From Spyradocola sp050942925 (GTDB lineage: Bacteria > Bacillota > Clostridia > Christensenellales > UBA1750), in contig JBMNOF010000097.1 in NCBI GenBank assembly GCA_050942925.1, forward strand, positions 1 through 7,084: a stretch of DNA of 7,084 bases, written 5' to 3'. Positions within the stretch are counted from its first letter, which is position 1; each line of letters starts with the position of its first letter. The notes under the pieces were generated by a model, which worked only from the letters and a program-made list of their open reading frames with translations, made no database searches and was not told where the DNA came from. This document shows positions 1-5,075 of this stretch, in pieces. Both the position numbers and the translations under genes were made by a program.

Positions 1-75
1 AATTTGCCTTGTCTTTTTCCTCTTATGTATCGTTTTCAAGGTTCCCCGCCGTCAGTTCGTATCTCTCGCTGACAG
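1..75 (-). other. Transcribed leader leaving the window, possibly of an rRNA operon
   Basis: This stretch lies directly downstream of the strong minus-strand promoter at 83-111 and contains no convincing reading frame or ribosome binding site. Read on the minus strand it contains GAACCTTGAAAACGATACA, which resembles the 'CTTGAAAACTGAA' phrase often seen in Firmicutes rRNA leaders and 16S-23S spacers (recalled, not searched). With the upstream A/T tract and the hairpin at +1, I infer that a 16S rRNA gene or another stable RNA begins left of position 1. No part of an rRNA gene is visible, so this remains an inference. A long leader of an ordinary gene is the alternative. Confidence 0.4.
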
Positions 76-76
76 C
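48..76 (-). other. Hairpin at the 5' end of the left-edge transcript
   Basis: On the minus strand GCTGTCAG (76-69) pairs with CTGACGGC (55-48). This gives an 8-bp stem with one G-U pair and a 13-nt loop. The stem starts at the predicted +1 of the promoter at 83-111, so the transcript would begin with a structured 5' end. It has no T-run after it, so it is not a terminator. A role in 5'-end stability or leader processing is inference. Confidence 0.4.
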
Positions 77-82
77 TTAGTT

Positions 83-111
83 ATAATACCACGTCCTCCT
101 TCCCTTGTCAA
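83..111 (-). promoter_or_regulatory. Strong sigma-A type promoter firing out of the left edge
   Basis: On the minus strand the -35 is TTGACA (111-106), the spacer is exactly 17 bp, and the -10 is TATTAT (88-83) preceded by TGG, an extended -10. Poly-A/T tracts at about 112-135 immediately upstream fit an UP element. Counting seven bases past the -10 puts +1 at a G at position 76, as is usual for Firmicutes rRNA promoters that sense GTP. It points away from every protein gene in the window and belongs to a gene beyond position 1. Confidence 0.75.
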
Positions 112-185
112 CACTTTTTTTGAAATTTTTTTCGCTTTTTCCGTCCGTTTCCGATCCATGTCCCAAAAACTCAGAAATTCAGGCA

Positions 186-224
186 AAAAACGAGGCCGGA
201 GGAAATTCCTCCGGCCTCGTTTTT
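186..224 (-). terminator. Intrinsic terminator closing the minus-strand gene block
   Basis: A perfect palindrome centred on 205 pairs 191-204 with 206-219 (CGAGGCCGGAGG core, closed by AAATT). It is flanked by A's at 185-190 and T's at 220-224. On the minus strand it is a very GC-rich stem followed by six T's, and it starts inside the stop codon of the membrane-protein gene (226-224). The T-run on the plus side means it could also stop transcription from the other direction. It separates the block from the strong promoter at 83-111. Confidence 0.9.
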
Positions 225-949
225 CAGCCGATCTCCGGCAGGGATTGCGCCGTCTCGTCATCCATGACGGGTTCCAGTTCCTCGAGCCAAGCCGGGGGTT
301 CCTCTTCGGTCTGCTCCCCCAACCAGGCGATCATCTTAAGCGCATACTCGGTATTCTGGGTATAGGACGTACAGGCGATGTACAGGTCGCGGGTGTCCAC
401 GCCCTGGTTGAGCAGGCCGTACAGCCGCTCTGCGGAAATCCCGTAGACGTGTTCCTCTCCGTCGCTGTCCTCTGCGACAAAGGTTCCGGCTTCGATCTCC
501 TCATCCGAGAAGATGCCATAGAGGGCGCCGCCCTCTGCCACGTCGTCGTCTAGAGGCCGGAAGGCCTGCATGGCGCTGTAGCTTACGAGCAATTCGCGGT
601 TGAGAAGGTAGACGTCTCCTTCGCCCACGGCGATGACCACGGAGAGCTTGGTGTACCCACTGTAATCTCCCTCGCCCGTAAGGCTCAAGGGGATATTCTC
701 AAACGTGATGAGTTCCATCTCCGGGAAGGCTTCGTACGCCTTTTCCTCATAGTATTCCAACACGGAATCCGAAACATAGTCGCCTGCAATGGTGACGTGA
801 ATGGTCTTTTCCGCGGGCGGGACGTATTCCGTCGCCCGATAGGCCATCTGCCAGCCAAAGAGGAGGACCAACGCCATCAAGGCGTACGCCCACCAGGTAT
901 ATCCAATGTGTTGTCGGACGTTCACCCATTTCAAAGGGGTGTGGATCAT
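224..949 (-). CDS. Single-pass membrane protein with solute-binding-like outer domain
   Basis: A 241-residue protein that I do not recognise as a named family. Residues 1-17 are a short basic N-terminus, and about 18-37 (WWAYALMALVLLFGWQMAYR) form one hydrophobic segment with no lipobox or clear signal-peptidase site, so it is probably an uncleaved anchor. The rest is predicted to lie outside the membrane. Residues 49-135 (a beta-rich start, then a DVYLLN stretch at 112-117 and FRPLDD at 130-135) resemble part of type-2 extracellular solute-binding proteins, but the protein is much shorter than a full one (usually over 400 residues). The tail is acidic. An upstream in-frame ATG at 1063 would give 279 residues. 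I chose 949 because AAGGAG (963-958) sits 8 nt before it and the promoter's -10 (1036-1031) lies between the two starts. It is the last gene before the terminator at 186-224. Its function is unknown. Confidence 0.75.
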   Translation of the reverse strand: MIHTPLKWVNVRQHIGYTWWAYALMALVLLFGWQMAYRATEYVPPAEKTIHVTIAGDYVSDSVLEYYEEKAYEAFPEMELITFENIPLSLTGEGDYSGYTKLSVVIAVGEGDVYLLNRELLVSYSAMQAFRPLDDDVAEGGALYGIFSDEEIEAGTFVAEDSDGEEHVYGISAERLYGLLNQGVDTRDLYIACTSYTQNTEYALKMIAWLGEQTEEEPPAWLEELEPVMDDETAQSLPEIG

Positions 950-957
950 GCGCAGCG

Positions 958-963
958 CTCCTT
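958..963 (-). promoter_or_regulatory. Ribosome binding site deciding the start of the membrane protein
   Basis: AAGGAG on the minus strand lies 8 nt before the ATG at 949-947. No comparable site precedes the longer in-frame ATG at 1063, so this site favours the 241-residue form. Confidence 0.75.
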
Positions 964-1030
964 CCCGCGGGGGAGTCCCTATCTTTGGTGCCGCTCGGAC
1001 CCATAGCGCGCCGGGCGGAAATTCTGCTTC

Positions 1031-1059
1031 AGTATACCACATTGACCGCGCCGTTTCAA
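1031..1059 (-). promoter_or_regulatory. Promoter of the membrane-protein gene
   Basis: On the minus strand the -35 is TTGAAA (1059-1054), the spacer is 17 bp and the -10 is TATACT (1036-1031) with TG at the extended -10 position. The expected start is near 1024, giving a leader of about 75 nt. The -35 begins 13 nt past the ibrB-like stop codon, so the gene can be expressed independently of the pair upstream. Its 12-bp extended -10 is identical to that of the ibrA-like gene. Confidence 0.7.
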
Positions 1060-1072
1060 GCAAAGCGGGGAT

Positions 1073-1621
1073 TCAGTGCCGGGGGTATCCGCCCAGTTCA
1101 TCTTCCTCCACGGGCTGCCAAGCCTTGCCAAACTGCACATCCTGAAAGAGCGCCGTCAAACCCGTGATCTGTTTCAACCGCAGGATCTCGTCCTTCTCCA
1201 TGCCCAGGTGCTTGGCGATCCAGGCGTCGGAGCGGCCGATCTCGTGCAGCTCCTTGACGATATTGCTCATCAAGTCCACGTTGTGCGAGCCGCGCGCACG
1301 GTTGTGGCGGATGGTGCTGGCCATTCGGTAGTCGATGGGTTTATCGATGACCGATACGGGCAGCATGCCCTCCTCGCGCTCGTAAATGTCGGGGTGATCC
1401 AACATGATCCGATAGCGATGAAACCCGTCGACGATGATGTACTGGTCCTTCTCCTTGTCGTAATAGCAGACAATGGGCATGGTGTACCCGTCGATCTTAA
1501 TGCTTTCATAGAGCAGCTTCATCTCCGGCGGGGCGACCGCGTTGGGGTTATAGGTGTTGGGCACGATTTTCTCAATCGGCACGGCGATGACGTGATAGAC
1601 GGGGCTCTTAAACTTCTTCAT
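1073..1621 (-). CDS. ibrB: IbrB-like ParB/sulfiredoxin-fold protein
   Basis: A 182-residue protein with an N-terminal ParB/sulfiredoxin-type domain. Residues 10-30 form the first strand region, with the IVPNTYNPN stretch. DGFHRYR at 65-71 matches the G-x-H-R-x-x box of ParB-like nucleotide-binding enzymes, and RHNRARG at 105-111 occupies the place of the second ParB box. Residues about 131-152 (SDAWIAKHLGMEKDEILRLKQI) look like a helix-turn-helix, followed by a short tail. It is far shorter than chromosomal ParB and lacks a dimerisation domain, and there is no parA nearby, so chromosome partition is unlikely. The position directly after a PAPS-reductase-like gene matches the ibrA-ibrB pair known from E. 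coli, described there as activators of prophage-encoded immunoglobulin-binding (eib) genes; the biochemical activity is not established. The start overlaps the end of ibrA by 14 nt. GAGGAG (1634-1629) lies 7 nt upstream, inside the ibrA coding sequence, so translation is probably coupled. Confidence 0.85.
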   Translation of the reverse strand: MKKFKSPVYHVIAVPIEKIVPNTYNPNAVAPPEMKLLYESIKIDGYTMPIVCYYDKEKDQYIIVDGFHRYRIMLDHPDIYEREEGMLPVSVIDKPIDYRMASTIRHNRARGSHNVDLMSNIVKELHEIGRSDAWIAKHLGMEKDEILRLKQITGLTALFQDVQFGKAWQPVEEDELGGYPRH

Positions 1622-2942
1622 CCTCCATCTCCTCTACTTTGCTGTACTTCTGCGTGATGGCGTCAATGTACCGCTGCTGCTCCCGTGTCAAACCAAAGCC
1701 CATAAAGCGGCAGTTGTGGTCGTTCTTCAGGATGCAGTAACACATGCGCTTCCAGCTCGGGATGTCCTTTGTGGATCGGATGTCGTCGGTGTTGTCCGGA
1801 ATTTTTCCGATAAAGACCACGCGGGACTTTCGGCTTCGCGTATAGCTGGAGACGCCGTTGCGGCGAATGTTATATCCCTTTTCCACGAGCTCGCGGATGA
1901 CGCGCTCGTCCAATCCGCCGCCCGTGCGGTGCCAAAAGGTGATGGAAGTCTGAAATTTCTGTATATAGTTGTTGCGCAGGCGCAAGGGAAGCGTGTCGAG
2001 CAGAAATCGCGTATAGCTTTCCCAGGTATGGCCTTCCGGAAGCGTGACATTTCGGTACCCCATCGCCTTGCTCCGCCCATAGATGGAAGCAAAGTTCGCC
2101 CCCTGCACGCGCCCGACAAGCTTGGTCCAGATATCCGGATCGAGGACGCGGTAGAGATTCAGGCTGTCCTTGGAGTAATCGTTGAAGGGCGAGGCCACGC
2201 GCATTTGCGAGACCTTGAGCCCAGCCATATAATACAAATCGTAGAGGTGATTGTAGTCATAATGGAAGAGACAATTGGCATGCCAAATGTCGCTGAGCGA
2301 CCAATCGTAGAGCGGCGAAGCGCACCAAACGTTTTTGAAGACATTGCTCACCCAGCACTCGCCCTTGTAGCCATACTTCTTGTTTAAGAAGCCGCTGTAG
2401 CGCTGCAGGGACTCCTCCGCGCGCATGCCGAGCAGACAAACCGTCTTTCCATCTCCATGAGCGATGCGATACCACCGTCCGAACTGCTTGGCCAAGTCCT
2501 CCTGATGCATCCGGTACCGATAGGTGGTCATGGGGTTGTTCTTGAGATTGATGACGTATTCGTGCTGCGGCATGGGGCGGACCCAGGCTTCCTCCTTTGT
2601 GTCGTCCCAAGGATACCAGTACATCTGATAGCTGCTCAGGGCCGTGCGCGTGGCCATGGGCAGACAGACCCAATAGGGCTCGACCTCCCCCTTGATTCGC
2701 TCAAAGGTGCGCTCAATGAACTCCGTGGTCACGGTGTACTGCGCTTCAAAGTCCTGATGAAAAACGCCAATCTTTCGGTTCGGGTAGTATTTTTTCTGAA
2801 AATCCAGCGTGAGATTGAGCAGCAGACTGCTGTCCTTTCCTCCAGAAAAGGACACGTAAATATTGTCAAACTCCTCAAAAATCAGGCGGAGCCTCTCCTG
2901 CGTTGCCTCATACACATTGCTCGACATGTATTCTCGCTTCAT
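1608..2942 (-). CDS. ibrA: IbrA-like PP-loop (PAPS reductase family) protein
   Basis: A 444-residue member of the PAPS reductase/ATP-pyrophosphatase (PP-loop) family. SGGKDSS at 33-39 is the nucleotide-binding PP-loop. HQD at 62-64, GMRAEES..R at 172-181 and the SPLYDWSLSDIW stretch at 209-220 follow the usual family order. The region from about 260 to the end is an extension absent from assimilatory PAPS reductases and fits the DUF3440-type tail of IbrA proteins. It ends with Cys401, Cys403 and Cys411 and an acidic terminus. Enzymes of this family adenylate a substrate or transfer sulfur, but this protein's substrate is unknown. No cysteine or sulfate-assimilation genes are nearby, which argues against sulfate reduction. 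The pairing with a ParB-fold partner gives the IbrA identification. The start is supported by AGAGGA 5 nt upstream (2953-2948) and a promoter at 2988-3016. ATG at residue 6 is a less likely alternative. Confidence 0.87.
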   Translation of the reverse strand: MKREYMSSNVYEATQERLRLIFEEFDNIYVSFSGGKDSSLLLNLTLDFQKKYYPNRKIGVFHQDFEAQYTVTTEFIERTFERIKGEVEPYWVCLPMATRTALSSYQMYWYPWDDTKEEAWVRPMPQHEYVINLKNNPMTTYRYRMHQEDLAKQFGRWYRIAHGDGKTVCLLGMRAEESLQRYSGFLNKKYGYKGECWVSNVFKNVWCASPLYDWSLSDIWHANCLFHYDYNHLYDLYYMAGLKVSQMRVASPFNDYSKDSLNLYRVLDPDIWTKLVGRVQGANFASIYGRSKAMGYRNVTLPEGHTWESYTRFLLDTLPLRLRNNYIQKFQTSITFWHRTGGGLDERVIRELVEKGYNIRRNGVSSYTRSRKSRVVFIGKIPDNTDDIRSTKDIPSWKRMCYCILKNDHNCRFMGFGLTREQQRYIDAITQKYSKVEEMEDEEV

Positions 2943-2987
2943 GACATTCCTCTGCAGATCCTGGAAGTTTTTTCCAAATTATTTTCC

Positions 2988-3016
2988 AGTATACCACAAA
3001 TTTCCTGTCAAGACAA
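2988..3016 (-). promoter_or_regulatory. Promoter of the ibrA-ibrB pair
   Basis: On the minus strand the -35 is TTGTCT (3016-3011), the spacer is 17 bp and the -10 is TATACT (2993-2988) preceded by TGG (extended -10). The expected start is near 2981, about 39 nt before the ATG. A perfect TTGACA overlaps the -35 but lies only 12 bp from the -10, too close to use. No clear terminator follows rlmI, whose stop is only 33 bp upstream of the -35, so read-through from rlmI is also possible. Confidence 0.65.
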
Positions 3017-3049
3017 TTCGCCTTGTGAGAGAACCCCGCCCGATATGGC

Positions 3050-4216
3050 CTAAAACACTTGCAGGACGAAGAACTTGAGGTACTGCGTCTCCGGAGCGGC
3101 CAACAAAATGGGGTGATCCTTGCCCTGCGTGCGCGATTCGACGATGCGGACCTGCCGGTGCGCATCCCGCGCGGCGGACAGCAGCATCTCCTCAAACGCC
3201 TGCCGGGACACGTGCTGCGAGCAGGAACACGACACGAGGAACCCGCCCTCCGGCAGCATCTTCATGGCGCGAAGGTTGATCTCCTTATAGCCGCGCAGCG
3301 CGCCGGGGACGGCGCTCCGGGTCTTGGCAAAGGCGGGTGGGTCCAGGATGATGACGTCAAAATGCCGCTTTTCGTCGTAATACCGGCGCAGCAGGTCAAA
3401 GGCGTTTTCCGCGACAAATTCCACATTTTGCAGGTCGTTGAGCTCCGCATTGCGGCGAGCCACCGCACAGGCCTCCTCGGATACGTCCACGCCCGTCACA
3501 TGCGCCGCGCCAAATTTAGCCGCGTGCAGGGCAAAGGAGCCGGTGTGGGTGAAGCAGTCCAGCACTTCCTGGCCGCGCACAATGGGTGCAAGGCTGGCGC
3601 GGTTTTCCTTCTGGTCGAGGAAAAAACCGGTTTTCTGGCCATGGGCCACGTCCACGAGGAAGCGGATGCCGTTTTCCCGCATCTCCACGAGCGTGGGGAA
3701 CTCGCCGCGCGCAAAGCCCGTCACCTGCTCCATTCCTTCCAACTCGCGCACGGGCACGTCGTCGCGGCGGTAAATGCCCCGGCACCCCGTGATGTCCATC
3801 ACCGCATCGCAGAGCACCTCACGCCAGCGGTCGATTCCCAGCGCCAGGGACTGCATGACGCAGACGTCCGCAAACTTATCCGCGATCAGCCCGGGCAAAA
3901 AGTCGCTCTCTCCGTAGATCAGTCGGCAGGAATCCAGATCGCAAAACGCCTTGCGGTAGTCATAGGCGCGCTGTACGCGCCCATAGAAAAACTTCCGGTC
4001 GATGGGTTCGTCGTGCCGCGTGAGCATGCGCAGCGTGATCATGGATGCAGGGTTATAGTAGGCGCGGCCCAGGAACTTGCCGCGCGCAGCATGCAGGTCC
4101 ACGACATCTCCGGGCTGTGCGGACGCCTCCACCCGATCAATGTCGCTGCGAAAAATCCAGGGATGCCCCATCTCCACGCGCTTTTCGCGCGCAGGTTTCA
4201 GGTACGCTTTTGGCAT
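3050..4216 (-). CDS. rlmI: 23S rRNA (cytosine-C5) methyltransferase, RlmI family
   Basis: A 388-residue class I SAM-dependent RNA methyltransferase; E. coli RlmI, of similar length, makes m5C1962 in 23S rRNA. Residues 1 to about 80 form the PUA RNA-binding domain (KPAREKR, HPWIF). A central linker domain is followed by the motif QKTGFFLDQKENR (194-206). The SAM-binding motif I is VLDCFTHTGSF (218-228) with an acidic residue at about 244 (GVDVS). The DPPAFAK catalytic motif is at 292-298, and SCSCS at 329-333 is the cysteine-bearing motif of the family. All expected motifs are present. An in-frame ATG at 4267 would add 17 residues but falls inside the predicted -10. I chose 4216 because GGAGGAG (4228-4222) lies 5 nt before it. 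Related RlmL/RlmK-type enzymes are the main alternative, but the PUA start favours RlmI. It is transcribed divergently from greA. Confidence 0.92.
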   Translation of the reverse strand: MPKAYLKPAREKRVEMGHPWIFRSDIDRVEASAQPGDVVDLHAARGKFLGRAYYNPASMITLRMLTRHDEPIDRKFFYGRVQRAYDYRKAFCDLDSCRLIYGESDFLPGLIADKFADVCVMQSLALGIDRWREVLCDAVMDITGCRGIYRRDDVPVRELEGMEQVTGFARGEFPTLVEMRENGIRFLVDVAHGQKTGFFLDQKENRASLAPIVRGQEVLDCFTHTGSFALHAAKFGAAHVTGVDVSEEACAVARRNAELNDLQNVEFVAENAFDLLRRYYDEKRHFDVIILDPPAFAKTRSAVPGALRGYKEINLRAMKMLPEGGFLVSCSCSQHVSRQAFEEMLLSAARDAHRQVRIVESRTQGKDHPILLAAPETQYLKFFVLQVF

Positions 4217-4221
4217 ATTGT

Positions 4222-4228
4222 CTCCTCC
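4222..4228 (-). promoter_or_regulatory. Ribosome binding site deciding the rlmI start
   Basis: GGAGGAG on the minus strand lies 5 nt before the ATG at 4216-4214. The longer in-frame ATG at 4267 overlaps the -10 of the promoter and could not be on that transcript. Confidence 0.8.
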
Positions 4229-4265
4229 GGTCAAATGGCATTGCGGCGCCGTGCGCCGATGCTTC

Positions 4266-4295
4266 ATTATACCGCTTCTTTGCGCGGCAACACAA
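4266..4295 (-). promoter_or_regulatory. Promoter of rlmI
   Basis: On the minus strand the -10 is a perfect TATAAT (4271-4266). The -35 is a weaker TTGTGT (4295-4290) at 18 bp spacing. The expected start is near 4259, leaving a leader of about 43 nt. Confidence 0.6.
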
Positions 4296-4302
4296 GGGCG
4301 TG

Positions 4303-4370
4303 CAACGGGGTTCTCGTATGGATTTTTGACGAAAATGCAAAACTTTTCGGTCTTTTTTGCAACCCCGTTG
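4303..4370. repeat. 10-bp inverted repeat pair between the divergent promoters
   Basis: CAACGGGGTT at 4303-4312 is exactly complementary in reverse to AACCCCGTTG at 4361-4370. The arms are separated by 48 bp of mostly A/T-rich sequence. The left arm lies 7 bp upstream of the rlmI -35 and the right arm overlaps three bases of the greA -35. The positions suit a regulator acting on both promoters, but no factor is identified. Confidence 0.5.
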
Positions 4371-4396
4371 ACAGAGCCGGACGCTTTGATTATAAT
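4368..4396 (+). promoter_or_regulatory. Consensus sigma-A promoter of greA-lysS
   Basis: TTGACA (4368-4373), a 17-bp spacer and TATAAT (4391-4396) are a perfect match to the housekeeping consensus. An A/T-rich tract lies upstream. Transcription should begin near 4403, giving a greA leader of about 150 nt. Confidence 0.9.
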
Positions 4397-4448
4397 GACT
4401 AGGACAATGTAATGAGTTGGCGGCGCACGATTTCGATCGGGAAGGTCG

Positions 4449-4523
4449 GAATTCGTGGGCCTGCTTGATTATACTCATGTCAATGGTTTCCGCCGGGGCG
4501 CTGCAGGCTTCCTGGCAGAATTC
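4449..4523 (+). other. Possible hairpin in the greA leader
   Basis: GAATTC (4449-4454) can pair with GAATTC (4518-4523), and GCCTGC (4459-4464) with GCAGGC (4503-4508). This forms a two-part stem with an internal loop. The structure ends 16 nt before the greA Shine-Dalgarno site. The pairing is visible in the sequence; a regulatory role is not shown. Confidence 0.3.
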
Positions 4524-4553
4524 TTTCACGAATCAGTTTAGGAGGCAATTTTC

Positions 4554-5039
4554 ATGGCAAGCAACGGCAGCGACGTCAAGTACTTTACCGCCGAAGGCAT
4601 TAAGAAGATGGAGGAGGAGCTGGACTACCTGCGCAGCGTCAAGCGCGGCGAGGTGGCCGAAAAGATCAAGGTTGCGCGCTCCTTTGGCGACTTGTCCGAG
4701 AATGCGGAATACGATGAGGCCCGCAAGGAGCAGGCCTTCATGGAAGGCCGCATCCAGGAGCTGGAGTCGATCCTCTCCACCGCGCAGGTCATCCGCGAGG
4801 AGGATATGCCCTCGGACGTGGTCACCGTCGGCTCCACGGTCACGGTCTACAATGAAACGCGCCACAAGGAGCAGACCTACAGCCTTGTGGGTTCCTCGGA
4901 GGCCGATCCCTTTAAGGGCCGCATTTCGCAGGACTCCCCCATCGGCGCAGCGCTTACGGGCAAGCACGTGGGCGAAACGGTGCAGGTCGCCGTTCCGGCC
5001 GGAACGCACACCCTGCGCATTGAGAGCATTACACGATAA
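4554..5039 (+). CDS. greA: Transcription elongation factor GreA
   Basis: A 161-residue protein of normal GreA length. GreA enters the secondary channel of RNA polymerase and stimulates cleavage of backtracked transcripts. Residues 1 to about 78 form the antiparallel coiled coil, with the tip motif GDLSENAEYDEAR (45-57) carrying the acidic residues Asp46 and Glu49 that act at the polymerase active site. Residues about 85-160 form the FKBP-like C-terminal domain, with the conserved SPIGAALTGKHVGETV (128-143). The start is fixed by AGGAGG (4540-4545), 8 nt upstream. It is the first gene after a consensus promoter and is followed by lysS after 36 nt without a terminator, a gene order common in Firmicutes. 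Nothing is missing or unusual in the protein. Confidence 0.97.
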   Translation: MASNGSDVKYFTAEGIKKMEEELDYLRSVKRGEVAEKIKVARSFGDLSENAEYDEARKEQAFMEGRIQELESILSTAQVIREEDMPSDVVTVGSTVTVYNETRHKEQTYSLVGSSEADPFKGRISQDSPIGAALTGKHVGETVQVAVPAGTHTLRIESITR

Positions 5040-5075
5040 GGCAAAACGCAAAAATAGAAAGAGAGAGTTTTTCCT

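Larger units (their letters stand above)
4217..4553. other. Divergent intergenic region between rlmI and greA
   Basis: These 337 bp hold no convincing protein gene. They contain the rlmI ribosome binding site and promoter on the minus strand, a pair of 10-bp inverted repeats, an A/T-rich tract (about 4320-4358), the greA consensus promoter and the greA leader. Within the leader are a start-stop ATGTAA (4407-4412) and an 18-codon frame (4412-4468), neither with a ribosome binding site. Confidence 0.8.

Noticed and set aside
1073..1621. ParB chromosome-partition protein.
   Set aside because: It is too short, with no dimerisation domain, no parA neighbour and no parS-like sites noticed. The partner gene identifies it as IbrB-like.
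1716..2387. Plus-strand frames opposite ibrA and ibrB.
   Set aside because: No domain signature or ribosome site is seen; they are shadows of the minus-strand genes.
1608..2942. Assimilatory PAPS/APS reductase (CysH).
   Set aside because: It has a much longer C-terminal region, no CysH-type C-terminal signature was seen, and no sulfate-assimilation genes are nearby.
4328..4358. Terminator-like sequence on the plus strand (CGAAAA/TTTTCG stem followed by six T's).
   Set aside because: The stem is weak and bulged, and no plus-strand gene lies upstream of it. It is better explained as the A/T-rich tract upstream of the greA promoter.
3059..4402. Long plus-strand open frame of 447 codons opposite rlmI.
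   Set aside because: It is a mirror frame of a GC-rich gene. The minus-strand protein has every RlmI motif, a ribosome site and a promoter, while this frame shows no recognisable domain.
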